64,000 nucleotides of DNA from Urechis unicinctus (taxonomy: Eukaryota; Annelida; Polychaeta; Xenopneusta; Urechidae). The notes beneath the pieces were generated by a model, which did no database searches, had not been told where the DNA came from, and saw only the letters and a program-made list of their open reading frames with translations. The stretch covers positions 5,607,924 through 5,671,923 of the forward strand of contig CM067354.1 of NCBI GenBank assembly GCA_034190875.2. The letters are read 5' to 3'. Position numbers and translations under genes: made by a program. This document shows, one piece after another, positions 25,036 to 41,571 of this stretch (position 1 is its first letter; the number at the start of each line of letters is the position of its first letter).

Positions 25036-27480
25036 CATCCATTATGCGACAGTGTGGTGAGCTTGTTGTGACGGGAATTAAATGTTTGCATCTTTGCCGT
25101 GGGATATGTCTTTCATCCCTGTCTGTATGATGGGGAATCTTAATTTGAAATGACACATAGATAGAATTAACGTGCAGTTATGGGGCGATGCATGTTTAAT
25201 TAACAACGAATTATTCATTTCATATCAAAAGCAAATGCTCTAAATGTCTGGCGCTTTCGAGTGCCGGGCCCGGCTAAGAATTGATATATCTACACCGAGA
25301 TACGCACACTGTGAGACTGGTAGTCGTATAGGAACTTGTGGGATGGAAGGCGCAATATGGGCCGATAGCCTTAATATGAACTTGCTATTGGTCGATTTTC
25401 TTATCATTGAGAAAACGTGAACATAGTTCAATAGCATCCCACATCCCTTCCACATCCTGTCCGAGACCTGTACGCCCCGTCGCTAAGTGTTGCAAGCGAG
25501 GTTAAGCCCTAATCTTGCACACACTCCGCATAAGGATTTATTATATCGAATGGTCATCCTCTGCTATTAATATAACAACACCGATGTAGCTATAGTAAGA
25601 GACGATTTATATAAATCCATGTGGCTCCCACTCTTCAGCTCGATATGGTTGTTAATTTGCCAATGGAGGCGTCTCCTTGGTTCATCATAACGTTTAATCG
25701 TTCAGGCTCTATCGTATGCACTCTTTCATTTGTTTCTCATCCAATGTAGCTCACAGACAGGCACGTTTATTTGTAAGAACATTTTGTTCTAGTTCATAGC
25801 AATATACGCTAACAACTTGATAATAATCGTACTACCGCTATGTTATCTCTATTATTTCTGATTATATCATCTGTTATAGTAATACATTCATAGTTCTCCC
25901 TTGCGAATAGGTTTCATATGGCCATAATTTGTTGTTTAAATGCCGTTGGATTTGAAATGCAGGTAACACAACATTAATATCACAGCTATGATACAAAGTA
26001 AGTCCACCGGTAATCATAGTTTTAACATTGAGGCCATGGGTAAACATAGCTTTAAAATCGTTTTGTACTGTCAAAAGCCATTCCGAAATATTATTGCATC
26101 ATTAACTGAATAAACTGGGCATGTGTAATATTGTCTATAAACTATATAAAGAATACAAGGTCACTTGTATGACAATTATGCATGTCTATTGACATTTCAA
26201 GCATAATTAAGAGTTTGTGGCACAGCCATTTGGAACTAGCACTGTTCATTACAATTATGCTTGGTTAGTGACATTTCAAGCATAATTAAGAGGTGGTACA
26301 AGGCCCATTGGAACTTGCGCTGCTCACTCATAATATTTACCCAACTTTTAAGTAGGGAACGTCGCATTGGCAGCTGTGATTTAAGAACTTCTTTCTTCCC
26401 TGAAACAATCAACATGTACACATATTAAGCAAATTACTTCGCACCACTAATCCAGAGATAACAGTTCTATCATTAATCCAAAACTGGAGGCAAGAGATGT
26501 GTGGTTCAGATTGATGCATCATCCCACAGAATGTTAGTTAGTGTTCCTTGCTGGTATAGCTATAACCTAACATTTGTTTGATTGAATGGTGTAGAACAAC
26601 TTCAGGTGTCAAAGTAAGGTTGGGTGTGAAAAATGCACAGAACAATAAGAGAGAGTATTTCAGTGCTACAAAGATTATACATTTATTCAGTGGAGATACA
26701 TTTTTTGTAATAATCTGTGTACAGTGCAATGCTGAGAATAGAACATATAACTTATTGACAAAGCATCAGATAAAGTTACTTTATCATGAAACATCACATG
26801 GCAGTGTTTGGCTAATCTACAAGCGTTAATAACAATTCAGCCTACTTCATTAATGTGCAACAATTGTATATAATATATGACAACTACCGTATAAGAGATA
26901 CTGGGAATGATCTTTCGGTCAAATTTATCCTGATTAATACATTATATTCTGATGTATATATACCATACCTGTGAGTAGTTTCCTTGGACTGGGGAGCTTA
27001 ATATAACTTCTGAAGGCAAGTTGGGTCTGCCTTGTATCCCATTAGAAGTGGTCATCATGTGCATTGATATATTGTTTTCATATTGCGCTATTAGCTTCTA
27101 GCTATAGCAGACTTGTAATGCCATTCGTAATATAGCACAAGCCTTTATAGACCATGTAGTAGGTAGTGACTTTTATATGAAGGTCACTTAACTGGAATTC
27201 ATTGATAATGCAAAGGGGCCTTTCTTTGGGTTATACCATGTCACTAGTATACAGACCGCAGGGGAATGAAAAATACTCACTTGTATCTTTGATGCATGTT
27301 TGACTTGAGACATCCTGATCTGACTCTGAGTCATTGGAAATATAGTTGTTTTTGTTGGCATCTTTAGGTGTGCGGTCTTCAGGGCTTGTTGTCATAGGCT
27401 GACTCGTGGCATTGTTTGTACTTGCTTAGGCAGCTGGTTCAGTATCTAATAAACAAAAGCACATACATTTAACAAAATTC
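25036..27480. other. No gene seen; AT-rich
   Basis: Only short, unconserved frames. Contains one tandem duplication at 26171-26330, listed separately. Confidence 0.5.
26171..26330 (+). repeat. Two-copy tandem repeat, 79-nt period
   Basis: 'gacatttcaagcataattaa' occurs in both units, flanked by 'caattatgc' at 26173 and 26252 and by 'ccatttggaact' / 'cccattggaact'. Confidence 0.8.
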
Positions 27481-27487
27481 ATATATA

Positions 27488-27489
27488 CT

Positions 27490-27563
<74 letters not shown>

Positions 27564-27704
27564 GTGCACATAAATGTATTTATGAATGTACTTACATGTA
27601 TATATATATGAATATTTTTTAATATATATATATATATAAATATATATATTTATATGTACATATATAAACAAATATATATATATAAACAAATATATATATA
27701 TATG

Positions 27705-27794
<90 letters not shown>
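27488..27794. repeat. (TA)n tract with short islands
   Basis: Two pure TA runs (about 27494-27558 and 27710-27794) flank an AT-rich island with 'gtgcacataaatgtattta'. Confidence 0.97.
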
Positions 27795-27795
<1 letters not shown>

Positions 27796-27907
27796 CGTTG
27801 AATATACCTACACAGCGTCATTTGGGCGACATCAATGATTTCAATTATATTTGTACTTTTTGTGCTTTCTCGTGCGTGCGTTTTCGTGCGTGATTTTGAG
27901 ATGATTT

Positions 27908-28063
27908 TATATATATATATATATATAGAGAGAGAGATATATATAGATATAGAGAGATAGAGATATATATAAAGAGAGAGAGAGATAGAGAGATATAGAT
28001 AGAGAGAGAGAGAGAGATAGATATCTATAGATATATATAGATATATAGAGATATATATATATA

Positions 28064-28100
<37 letters not shown>

Positions 28101-28107
28101 ATATCTA

Positions 28108-28175
<68 letters not shown>
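27908..28175. repeat. Compound TA/GA microsatellite
   Basis: TA blocks interleaved with 'agagagagatag' blocks, the same flavour as 4517-4798, 38868-39683 and 44569-44985. Confidence 0.97.
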
Positions 28176-28178
<3 letters not shown>

Positions 28179-29287
28179 CCAGTCAGTCAACGTTGTTCCA
28201 GTTGGACAGCTTTCCGCTGAGAATAGACAGATGTATGGTCCAAATGAAATGCAGCAAATGATATCTCAACCTCGAATTCGCTCTAATATTATGCTCCTGT
28301 ATTTTTAGGAGAGCTCAGTTGACAAGATAAGTTATCATGATAATTGAACCATACTGTAATAACACGTTGAGTGGCAATTGCGGTAGTTCAATATTCCTGC
28401 TGCCACGCTTGATGCTAGTGTAACCGTTCAAATGTGACTATTCTACGGTGCCGAATATGAATATATATGCAGCCAGTGATAAAGTATCCTGACAACATTG
28501 CGTTTAATCCGTCTAACTTGTTGTCGTTGAACAGTAAGCCAATTTCTTGCACATTCGTTGGGAAGTCTACAGATTTGTTTCAGCTTTCTTCAGCAGGATA
28601 ATTGCGTCCATTGTGTAATTAAAAGTATGCTCTAAACAGTTACAAATGTGCTAATCTAGTAATAAGTTCCATTGTGTCAGCAAAAGGACAGAGCATATTA
28701 CACCTATAGTTCCCAGGACACAGTTATATTTGTCATTTAATATACGAATATATCCAGCTAATAGACGCACGTTGGCACACTCTAGCTTGGTTAAATTGAA
28801 TAGTCAAATTTGCAACAGAGTGCTACGAACCTCCCTCGGAAAAGAATATGAGCAGGATAGAATCTTAGTGATAATGTTGTTGTTATAAATAATCAGTATC
28901 GACTTTAATGGACGACTCAGGATAGTCGGATCATTTTAGGACGCAACAAACTGACAAACTAATGATTATGCTGATATATGAGCGTTGTAGATCAATTAAG
29001 TAATCTACTGCCTATGAGCTACATGATAGTAAAATTCGATTCATTAATCTGCAATACACTCGCTCTGGTTAATCACGATGCAAGGCTTGTGTAGTGTTTT
29101 CAAAGCGTCATGGACTTGGCTGCCACCTCACAATATCTCATATTAACATAACTCCGTAAATGATTGCAATGGAGGAGTTAAATGCTTTAGTAGAGTAATA
29201 CATTGCAATCAATCCTGTAACACTTAATTATGATTAAACTGTGTGTAGGTTCTCAACGGTGCGTAGTCTGCTGCTATATGCTCTGCG
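28176..29287. other. No gene seen; contains inverted W copy
   Basis: AT-rich, short frames only. About 28470-28540 is the reverse complement of repeat W ('ctaacttgttgtcgttgaac'). Confidence 0.5.
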
Positions 29288-29722
29288 GTGATTATGGGCG
29301 CGGCTAGATAGGTGGGCTAGTATCATGTAGACGATTGTTGGAAGAGAAGGGTAACAGCAAAGAAATTTCTATCTAATTGACAAAACATTTTTGAATGCGA
29401 AAAGGCAATAACGCAATTATCTGATATTATCACATAATACATTATAAGCATTTAATCCTTGTCAAAGCAACCAGCTGTGCATTTGCCTCAGTTGTATTTA
29501 ATATTATTCACGCTATGCCAAGGCCATTTGAACAATTCCATAGGCTGGGTCAACTCTTATCGTAGATTAATGACTTTTGCTCGTGACGGAACGCTATAAC
29601 AGCAAGGCATAAGAAGAGATCGCGAGAGCATTAAAAGTAAGGTTGGGGAAACTCAAGGCCAGGAAAAAGCAAACAGAAAGCATGGACAGCTTGTATGGTT
29701 ATTTTGTATTGCATTATGTTTA
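29288..29722 (-). repeat. Unit V, right copy (inverted)
   Basis: Reverse complement of 4041-4483 at about 90% by eye. It keeps the first foldback arm ('catttaatccttgtcaaagc' near 29451) but has no second arm and no TA tract at its edge. Confidence 0.8.
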
Positions 29723-31013
29723 TCGTGATTGCGCATAACGGTTTCAACTCCCATTATGCAACACGCTGCGGAGGACAAGGTTTAGATTATCTGAGTATGT
29801 TCACCATACATTGTATTGGTCTGAAAATCAAATCTCAGCGCGATCATGGAATCGGAGCGAAGGGTAGTCGCCTCAGAATCGCGGTAAAGTTTCAATCAGA
29901 TAAACTCTCAACGCAGCTGTGTGGGTATTACTGTCACTTAACTTTATCATCATCCGATTTATGAATTGATTCTTTTGTTAGATAATCACGAATTTCAGGG
30001 TACTTTGATGTTTCTTGCTGTGTTTTGAGTTCATTCTTTATTATCGATAAATGAAGGATGTGTCGATGAGTACATATAAATACAGCTATGGTATTCTATT
30101 CTTATGCCCTCTTTTCAGTTGATTTAGAATATGCTGAAGCGGCGAAATATAGCGACACATCGCCCGGTGATCCAACAGCCACTTCACTCTGCATCACAAC
30201 GAATGTGTCAATTGCTAATTGATTTAAGATAATCTTAACTGAATCCTCCAATGACTATTAATCTACACCCGTGTGTGCATATGTTTGTCAAGCATAATTC
30301 AACTCTGCCCAATGTTAATACTGAGATAGCGTATTTCATGCTTTGTAATTAACATCGATGCAGATAGCTCGAGTTCTCACTGCTTGTTATCGTTTGCGGT
30401 TCAAGAAGCTAGAATCGCGAGAATAGCTTTGCGCTTACAATACGCCCTTGTTGTGCTGCAAGGCATAGCGCGTGTTGGTGCGGTAGAATGACAGTCAGTA
30501 ACACATCACGACCTCCTTTTCAAGTTAAGGGATCGCTGTAAAATATTGGGGCACTTTTGAAAGGATGGGAGGTGTTTAGTGTTACGACTGATGAATATTA
30601 CCAGAGTAGCGATCGAGGTAGTTCAACATCCCTGATGGTACGTTGGGTGTTATTGCCGATGTATGCAAATGAGGCAGACCTTTTACCTCTTTTTATAATT
30701 CGCTTCATACGATGAAGGCCGATTGATGCTAGAGTTACTTATAGGGTAACGGGCTCGTAACGCAGTCGTTAACGTGCTCGTCAAGCAAGATGGCGTTTGG
30801 TTGGTTGAACTTGCTGTCATCGAGGATTATTCCAGTAACCTGATCTTCCAATTATCGATACTTTGCAACAGCCTCTGCAGCTACAATGTGCATAAAGAGT
30901 GGTGTCTTTCACCTGGGAATCGATTTTACTAGCTATGCTGTACGGGGTCACGCGCGAGCAAATGTGGCGGGTATAACAAACACTTGATACAATCTATCTG
31001 TTTTGCACGGTTT
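29723..31013. other. No gene seen; spacer between V and Z on the right
   Basis: Half the length of the left spacer and not alignable to it by eye. An 80-90-codon open frame starting at 29695 runs over the V edge but has no recognised family and no counterpart at the left copy. Confidence 0.5.
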
Positions 31014-32500
31014 AAATTTTTTTAACCATTGAATCTAGATTATCAAATCCTGATTGCTCCTGATTTTTGTTCACGGATTACCTCAGATGCAATTGAATCA
31101 TCTGCTCAGTCAGACCTTGTCTATTGTTCACGTATATGAGTATGCGTAAAATGACAAAACCTCGACCATTGTGCTAGCATAGCAATTGTAACCATAGTTG
31201 TTACTTTCTGGTGATCGTTACTCTACATACGGCATAGTAAAACCCAACACGCAGCCTCTCAATTTCTACCTGGGATATTTTGACTATTAATTAAATGATA
31301 ATTCACAATGTTGGCACCAAAATGACCTACCGTCTGATGCTTTCAAGAGATGCGCAAATTTACTTTTGAAAAAAGCATGCTCAGTGCGTAAGCAGCGGCA
31401 GGTCGGATCGAGCTGAAATAATTATTGTTCGAATTAGTTGGCTGCAATGACTGATCTTATCTCTAAGGTTTCTGCATTCTCATGTGGCTCTTGTTGACAT
31501 TATTAACGTCCGTCAGTTTGAGATTTAAGAGACGTCTAATATGGCTTCATATCGCAGCAAGTGCAAGGCTACTTGCACATTTGCTCGACTTCATTTGAAA
31601 GTATTGCTTGAAAGTATTAGTGGTGTTGAGTATACCTAATATGTAGCACTCTCGTGTTGTCTTTTTTTTTATGGTTTCTGAAGTAATTTACGCAGGGAGA
31701 GTTATGTGTCCTCTATTGATGTCAATAATAGCATCAAATTTATGTCGTATTCACCTATTTCCATTTTGACCTTAATTCTGATCAAAGTTTTGTTTTCAGA
31801 TTCATCATTTCCTGGCTCGAGTCGGATATTTTGTTCTGTTTACTCGCGAACCATCCTAGCTGATGTTGTCTATCCAGCCCTTTAAAATGGAGGCTATGAT
31901 AAGAGCCCATAATAACTATAACGATGACAAGCGCATTTTGGCCAATCATTTTCAGCAACTCTTTGCCTAGATAATTTATCAAACCTTATTCGTTTCGATA
32001 CTGTTCAGGTCCGTTGAAAACTAACAAATCTAACCGCCATGCGATGGCAGTCTTCTGGCATTTCATTCCCATACTTGAATAAACAGTCTTCTATAAATTA
32101 CTGCAGAGATCTTGTACATCTTGATTCGTCCATTCAAATACCCTCCCTAATAATAGAGTTGATGCTCAATAACATTGAGGCTTTAGCTTCTTCGTATTTG
32201 GAACATTAACTTGCACCATTTACGATTGATTGCATTAATTTAGGAGGAGCCAAGTTGTAATCACCTTTTTACAAAAGCAATACCCTTATACGCTGTTTAA
32301 TTGTATTCGTTGCACCTTAATGGAATAACAATCCATTTACAGCCTATGTGCAAATTTATTTCTGTGGCGTTAACGGCGACTAGGGATGGTCGTCCCCTTA
32401 GTCTTCTGGTTAATGGGATCACATTCGATTAACCTTGCACTCAAGTAACATTATGCTTCATTTCATTCATGTTCTATTGCACATGCATCAGTAGCTGCCA
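31014..32500 (-). repeat. Unit Z, right copy of the inverted pair
   Basis: Reverse complement of 17-1488. Its outer edge falls at 'gcatcagtagctgcc', immediately before a C13 run (32501-32513). It retains the open frame homologous to 498-707, with a 6-nt and a 3-nt length difference that keep the frame. Confidence 0.8.
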
Positions 32501-35500
32501 CCCCCCCCCCCCCACCCTAAATTGCTTTTCTTGCCCTGTCCGGTTTGTGTATCTGCATTCAAAGGACAGCGCAGTTGTGACACAACAAACACGAGAAATT
32601 GCTGGCGTGATAACGAAATATGCCCATGTTCAGGTAAACGGCACTGTATTGAAGTTGCTCTGGTCGTGATATAGTATTCATGCAAATATGTCCTGTTGTT
32701 TCTCATTGTCCATGTAATATAGACAGATGAAACTTTGTAATTTTTATTTGCACGGATTAAGCAATATGTATTCAACTGGAAGCCGACATTGTTAAAGGTC
32801 CTGCCAAGTACCTTAGCTGTCAAAACCGTACCTGATGTCCAAACAAGCACGATCAGTGGTGTCAATTAGACGCATTGTTCAGGCTAGTAACATTAACACG
32901 TTTATTAAGGACAATACATACACGTTGACTGCATCGCTACCGTAGTGCCAGTTAAAAAACATTGGAAGAATGTGTTTTGTTATTTGTGTTACTACTTATG
33001 CGATTTTGCTCAACGAGTGCATATAATTGTTGCTACAATCATGGCATGTTTCTCGTTATTAGCACTGTTGAAATATATTATCAATCTTAGGTTTTATTAT
33101 TATATTGCATCAAGGGCAAATAATGTATTTTTCTTTTGCAAATAGATGAAGACTAAATGATTATATGTAATGTATGTTGCAAAGTAGATTTACGTAGCTT
33201 TAATATAGATTGTAACTTAGCTTTTATTCATTAATGTTGTATTTTGGTTTAACAAATAACTTGCCAACGTTTGACGTCTTGCTCTCGTACACGGATGAAG
33301 TAAAATAGATTATCATAATGAATGAACATCGTAGGCTGGGTGGGTTTCAATCTAGTCCAACGTTCAGATATATGCCACACATGTGATACATGTGACTCAT
33401 CGGAGTAATTGTATCGAGTTGAAAGTTAAAGAATATTTACGTTGAGCTGTTTACGTAGCCGCACGGCCAAGCGCTACACTTGATTTAATAGAAAAAGCCA
33501 ACAGCTTAGTTTACAATCGGTTAGGCTACAATGCACCGAATTGACCACAAAAGAAATGCCGATCACTTAGGTAACAAATTTATAAAAGGAGGTATGAAAT
33601 TCCACCTCGGCTCATTTCGATGAATTTCCTGTAGATCATTTATTGATGTATATGCCTATGTGTGGCATGGCGACCCAGTGATGTGCAATAAAAGCAAGCA
33701 ATGCACGTAAAGTAACTTAAAGGACGGTTTGAGAAGCACGTGTTCGATCTGTTTTAAAATTCTTCCTTCGATCGATCTTCGTCGTGGTGGTTAACGAGAA
33801 AATGAAGGGTCTGTATGATTGGTTGTAACTTTATAAAAGATTGCATGTGAACTTAAAATACCACTATGATCATGTTATTCATTCTTGTGCAGTAAATTCA
33901 AAATACTACTCAAATATACCACATTGCTATGAGAATGGAAACTGCATGAGCAGCGCCCTGTAACGCTTCTAAGTAAAGGAAATTGGCGCATTACAGTAGA
34001 ATTCCATCAATTATATGTACACAACGTTCATCATCAGACAGCGACTACCTTACTGATATGAGCCACGTGCTTGAACATTCGTCCTTAATAGTTGCAACCA
34101 AACCAGTTTACTAGCATTGTGCAGCCTTTGTTGATATCCCAATACGCTTTCTGTTACTGAATCGTTAGCTACGAATAATAAAGAAATTTAAACGCGATAT
34201 TTAAACAATAGTCGTTTAAGTGTACAATCTGTTTGTTCGGTGTCCCGCCGGGCCATATATAATGCCACATAGCGATGATAGCGTTAACTCAGCATGTGGT
34301 ATCTGCTATTTGTATAATAGCTAACGCAGTATCTTTCCGGTAAGTGATCTGTGAACGCACATACATTGTTTTGTTGATTAATCAATTGCAAAATAAAGCA
34401 ATGATGTACGCAGTACAAAATGCCGTAGGAAAAGTTCTCTGTTCTATGATGGAATGAGTCCTCAATATTCATGGGTAGATACCTATTTTATGAGTTTAGT
34501 TGCAAACCATATTCTGTGTCAATTGTGTGGGTTTTTATAGGGTAAGGTTGCATTGCGTCGTCGATAAATTACTATAGGCTTTTACGCGAGATTACAAAGG
34601 CTGTTCAATGGCTAAACGAGCTTTGATCTTTGTTCCTAGAGACACTGGCCAAAACTGATATCTGAGCTGTCCGTATTGCATATAATTCTACCAAGGCCGC
34701 ATGACCCGGAAAAATTCTGTTCTTAACGGGATCACCTCTATGATTCTGACTATACGCACAGCGCATGTGTTAATGAACGGCTTCGCAAGCGTTAGATATT
34801 TACTCGCACTGGTTTAAGGATTCCAACATCATTATATCGCGTTTTTGTCCAATAACAGCCCGGCGCGATACGTCGATAGCACTGCTCTAGTGCTTTATGG
34901 AAATCGATTCTACGAAAGTATGCAGTTTGCTATGTGCTTGCCTGACAACATCATGCATGAGAGTGTTCTAAGGCACAACGATATTGCTTTCTTTTTGGAC
35001 CTTTAATTTGAGCCTATTTGTGTCGGATAAGTGGTTTCTGTGGAGGCTTGCAAACAGCAAATCAATTATCTATTGCTACTATCTTCGCCTTGAATCCGGC
35101 TTGGGAAAAGAACTAGTCGGTATTTGTTCACTCAGGGCAGTGCATAAACTAAAGTTTTCCCCCTAGTGCTTTGATCATTTTTGGGAGTTAGGCACTATGC
35201 AGAACAGAACAAATGATAGACAATATTGCTACCAAATTAAACCCATGAATTTCCTTTCGCAGTCTACGCTTTGAAAGTGATCTTTACTTATCGATTGATT
35301 TATCTCCATCCGTTACAAGATGAAAAAAGTGAACGAGTCAGTGCTGGATAACAGGTTGTCTCTCTTCTTTATAAATGTATGACACGGACACGCTTACATA
35401 TAATCTGTGTAATAAAACAAATTCATTTAGCTGGATTAATTGGGTGTGTATTAGAAACGTATGTGGTTTTTAGTTTTCTCTTCAAATAATCATGCGAAAT

Positions 35501-37768
35501 ACAAGTTTTTCTCTTTTCCAGAAATCTTATCAGAGCAGTTATTCAAAACCAGTGAAAAAAAGCCCCAAAATTGGTTTATATATTTTTGTCTTACTAATGC
35601 TATCTCTCTAAGTTGTTGTGAAGGACATATCTGTTCTTCAGCCACCACTTAGGAGAAAGCAATAACTACATATACATGAAAATACTGTGATATATCCTGA
35701 AAGATGAACAGCTGCAGCGTACTAAAAGTATTCGCATAAAAACGGTTGGCTGTCTTCGACGAGGCAATTGGTGATAAATCCAGGTGGGGGTGGTTGATTG
35801 AGTCTTGTCTTTCCAACAATGTGCGATATGTTGTATTGTATAACGCTTAACAAGTAGGTCACTTTCAAGCGATGTTCATATCAATGTAGTGTTAGGTGCG
35901 ACTTGAGCTGACCGGTGTGAACGGAATATTTTCCGTCTTTGTTTTTTTTGTATGTATTTCATACTGCAAGAAATGCAAGTCACCAAAAAACATTTATTTA
36001 GAACCGATTGTACATTGACACTATGACATCATGATGACTATGACATAAAGATCCGTAAGGCAGCTGTTAACTGTACTTGTTTCTAGTCTGCAAATTTAAA
36101 CGAGCATCCTCGACAGACTTTGATAAGGAGTTTCCAATGTAAAGATAAAACTAGATCATTAAACTAGTTGTTTTATTATCCTCCAGCGTCCTATTCTCCG
36201 AATTCTACTTAAGTTTGTATGCCGGCGAAATAGCTGTAGTCTACGATGCCTCTCAAGTATATAATACAGTCAAATAGCATGGGCTAGGCGGACGTATGGC
36301 ACTGTAGTGCGATCAATCAAGAGGAATTGGGGGGGGGGGTTATCGGGGACGGGGTAAGATGATGGTGAGGACGTTAAAATCCGACAGGTGGTTGTAGTAC
36401 CAATCGTTGTTGATCTAAATGATATCACATAGCGATGGTTATGGAATCACCGGTTTGTAGCAGCAATTACTTCAACAGCATAAAACGTTTCGCCTTCATA
36501 AGCACTAATGAATGCTTTCACTTATAGATAGCTCTGAGTCCATCAATCATTTCCGCTGTAAAACAGTGGATAACTGTGCAGTCTTAATCTATGAGCATGC
36601 CATGGTAAAGTTGAAGTCGCCTCGGACGTGATTGTGTACGACGGACCACAGTGTCAGTGTTTCAGCAACAATGATGACGCTTCCCTGTTGTCGTTCTGCA
36701 AGCTTCTCAGCCCGTGTTATGCATACATATAAGTGGTTCGAAAATGAAAGGTACCTACATCATTGTTATGCGCAAAAGGTCGATGTGCATTCACGGCATG
36801 TATGTTGTTCACGAAAAAGATCTGTGATCCTCCATGCCCTCATTACATACGTACACTGCTGCAGCTGCATTGGGTTTTTTAAACAAAGCATTGAGATAAC
36901 TTGCACATTTTAATATTCAGTGTAGAAACATTATACTGTGGCTGCTCGCTGTTTGGACTAGTTATTTTATTTACCCCCATTGACATGATTATTCTGTACA
37001 TATTTAATGCTATGGCAACGCATAGTGAGGTAGCAATAAACATTTGAATGTTTACGTGTGTGGGAGTACCAACATAACTATAAAAGAATAACCGTCATGA
37101 ATTGGTCCATCAAACCGGTTTAATTGCACGCATTTCTATCCTTGAGTACCCCTTAAATGATAGAGAGGGATGAGAAAGACAGTTGTTGTATATCGTAGCG
37201 CTATTTGAACTGATGACGAAGCTGCGTTCTCCAGCGTCATATAAAAGAGCCAATGCTATTACATAGTAATTCGATGACAGCCCACGCCAAATAAACTGCG
37301 TGTCACTTTGGACATTGGCATTGTAATTGGAACCTCTGATGTCTGTAGTGTCGCGGAATGAATGAAATGACGAATGCAGTGAATAAAATGATAACAGTTG
37401 TTTTGGTTTGCAGCCAGTAGATGGTATCGCGACAATCGATCTCGACTAACTCATGGATTTATTATTCTATTCACACACATTTTTTTTAAAAGATAATGCA
37501 TGGCAGTTACAGCAATATTTTATACTAGCTAATGGTGGCACAGTCTAACATTCCAAAAGTATATCAGCAAGATGAAGGCAATTAAATTAATGGAATAAAG
37601 GTAGACTAAGGCGCCGCTAATCGTGACCGCTCAAAGTCAAATACGTTCTTGTGGCATGATATAGAACATTTGGTCTCCCCAACATGCGAAACGTTATCTC
37701 ATACAATTTAGTCTGGTGAAGGTATCTAGGTTCCTAGGAAATTCTAATAGATTAATAGGTTAGCCATT
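32501..37768. other. Single-copy-looking AT-rich DNA, no gene recognised
   Basis: The longest stretch in the window without any internal repeat that I could find. Frames are all below about 130 codons and show no domain. A C13 run lies at its left edge and a G11 run at 36329-36339. Non-coding exons of a host gene cannot be excluded. Confidence 0.45.
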
Positions 37769-37770
37769 GC

Positions 37771-39685
<1,915 letters not shown>

Positions 39686-40987
39686 ACGAATTGTCTCTTA
39701 TCAACTTGGTGACTACTTATTCTTGGAGTAGGTAAGTTGAAGACATTCTTCCCAAATTGCTGACCATCGGGCCAATTCTGTTCTGCGTGTTGCTGTAATG
39801 AGCTGCTATGTAGAACTTTTTAACACCATCATGACCATGCATACTGATTGCACATGAAAGTGAATTCATAATATAACATAGAGCTTGTTGTGTCGTTTTC
39901 ATATGCTGTGAAATCTCGTTGTTTTGGATAGCTTTGAACTTGTTTGTATGAAACTGAGTTTACAAATTTAGTTTGCATGGTAGAGCATTTTGTCTTTGCC
40001 AGGACAGATGAAACGCATAAACTAGTTTTTTGTGCCAAATTGGCCAAATATGCATGTTATTTATCGGCTAGTGTTATGAATATTTATAGAATTCGTTAAT
40101 TGATGACAAACAGGAGACAAGTTGTCGTCTCGTTGCTGTTCAAAGCACGTTGTACGATTGTGCAGATGCAGTTTATAAAATTGCATGATATTAAAATCTC
40201 ATCAATATACAACAAATAAAATGGAACCTGGAGGTAACGACAGATGAAATGTTTTAAGCCGAGTAGTAGTAAACGATTCTGACCAATGGGAGATGCCTGC
40301 TGTCTAATTTGATTGTATTACGTATTCACTAGTATATTTCTGCTGTTTTGAATTAATACTATGGGCAATTATCATGCACGTACATTCAAATAATTTGCTT
40401 CCTTTTAGCGAGTAGGATCCATTTTGTATGCTCTTTACAGATAGCTGGCAACCGAGTTCATATGCAATTTTGCTCTGTGAGGTGGTAAAATGAACTCATT
40501 GACATTAGTAACGCCGGGGGTTTGCATACTAACTAAATTGAATTATAGAATTAGATTACATTCAAGAGACTCTTTACACCCATATTTGTAACGAGGTTGC
40601 CTAGTAAGCTGTATGGCAACCGCACCTTCGAAACCAAAAGTTATAATTTTTCAGACTTTCGATCACTACGCGGCGCTGCGGTCGGAATTTACCCTTTCTG
40701 CTTATCGGTCAAATTTATGCGCAATGATGTCCAAAACTTTAATGAGTAAAGATTTGATGAAACCAAAGCCGAAGTATGCACATCGATAGCGAGGTAAATA
40801 TATAGCGCGTAATGATTAACAGCTTACATTCGTGTGGTTCATGGTTTTAGGGAGGCACCGTTATCGATGGAGCGACACAACTAAATTAAACCGATTTAGG
40901 CAGTAAATCATGAATATTTCCAGTCAAACAGCTGTGTATTAGGACCGTGCTTTTTAGGGTCACTAACAAAATGCGCACTATACCCTT

Positions 40988-41160
40988 TGTACAAATATAT
41001 CTATGCGCTGTGTTGCGTGGCCATGATTTTAGGTAATGTGGTCACGTGACCCGTTCGATATAAAGGTAGCGGCGTGGCCCTTGGGGCAGCAGATTAGCGG
41101 CGGTAAGCGACCGACAGACATTAGAAGCGTGCGAGGCTTGTTTTATTTGAAGAGGCAACA
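40988..41160 (+). promoter_or_regulatory. TG...CA-bounded promoter-like insert in X copy 2
   Basis: A GC-rich segment absent from X copy 1. It begins 'tgtacaaat' and ends 'gaggcaaca'. It contains the E-box palindrome 'gtcacgtgac' at 41041-41050 followed by a TATA-like 'gatataaag' at 41057-41065. The TG/CA ends and promoter elements suggest a solo-LTR or TRIM-like fossil. No clear target-site duplication was seen. A chance promoter-like insert is the alternative. Confidence 0.4.
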
Positions 41161-41571
41161 TATGACATGTAGGTGGCATTGACGGCTTGGATGGACTCCT
41201 GTCTAATAGCTGTTTATGCATAATAATCGTTTACACATAATATCAGTGAACATATACAGAACATACATTTTACATAATCATTTATATTCGAATTGTCTTC
41301 TGAGTCATGAAGAGAATAATCACCAAACAGTATAATGGAAACTCGATCTTTATTCGCTGAACAATGTACTCCAGACTAAGTGTGTGCAAAACTATCGTAG
41401 AAAATATGTTGTATAGACCCTATGTTTAAGCCAATTAAGCAAAGATGCATAGCAGTTATTTAGCAGCTATTTAGTCGCGTCTTTTTGATCCGACGGCTTT
41501 GATCATCCTCATTGCATGGTTATTATTGTTGAGTTTGGGGCGCGTGTATTGAGCGGGTCCGGATCGGTGAG

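Noticed and set aside
29695-29964. 89-codon frame at the edge of the right V copy
   Set aside because: The corresponding left copy does not preserve it and no domain is apparent.
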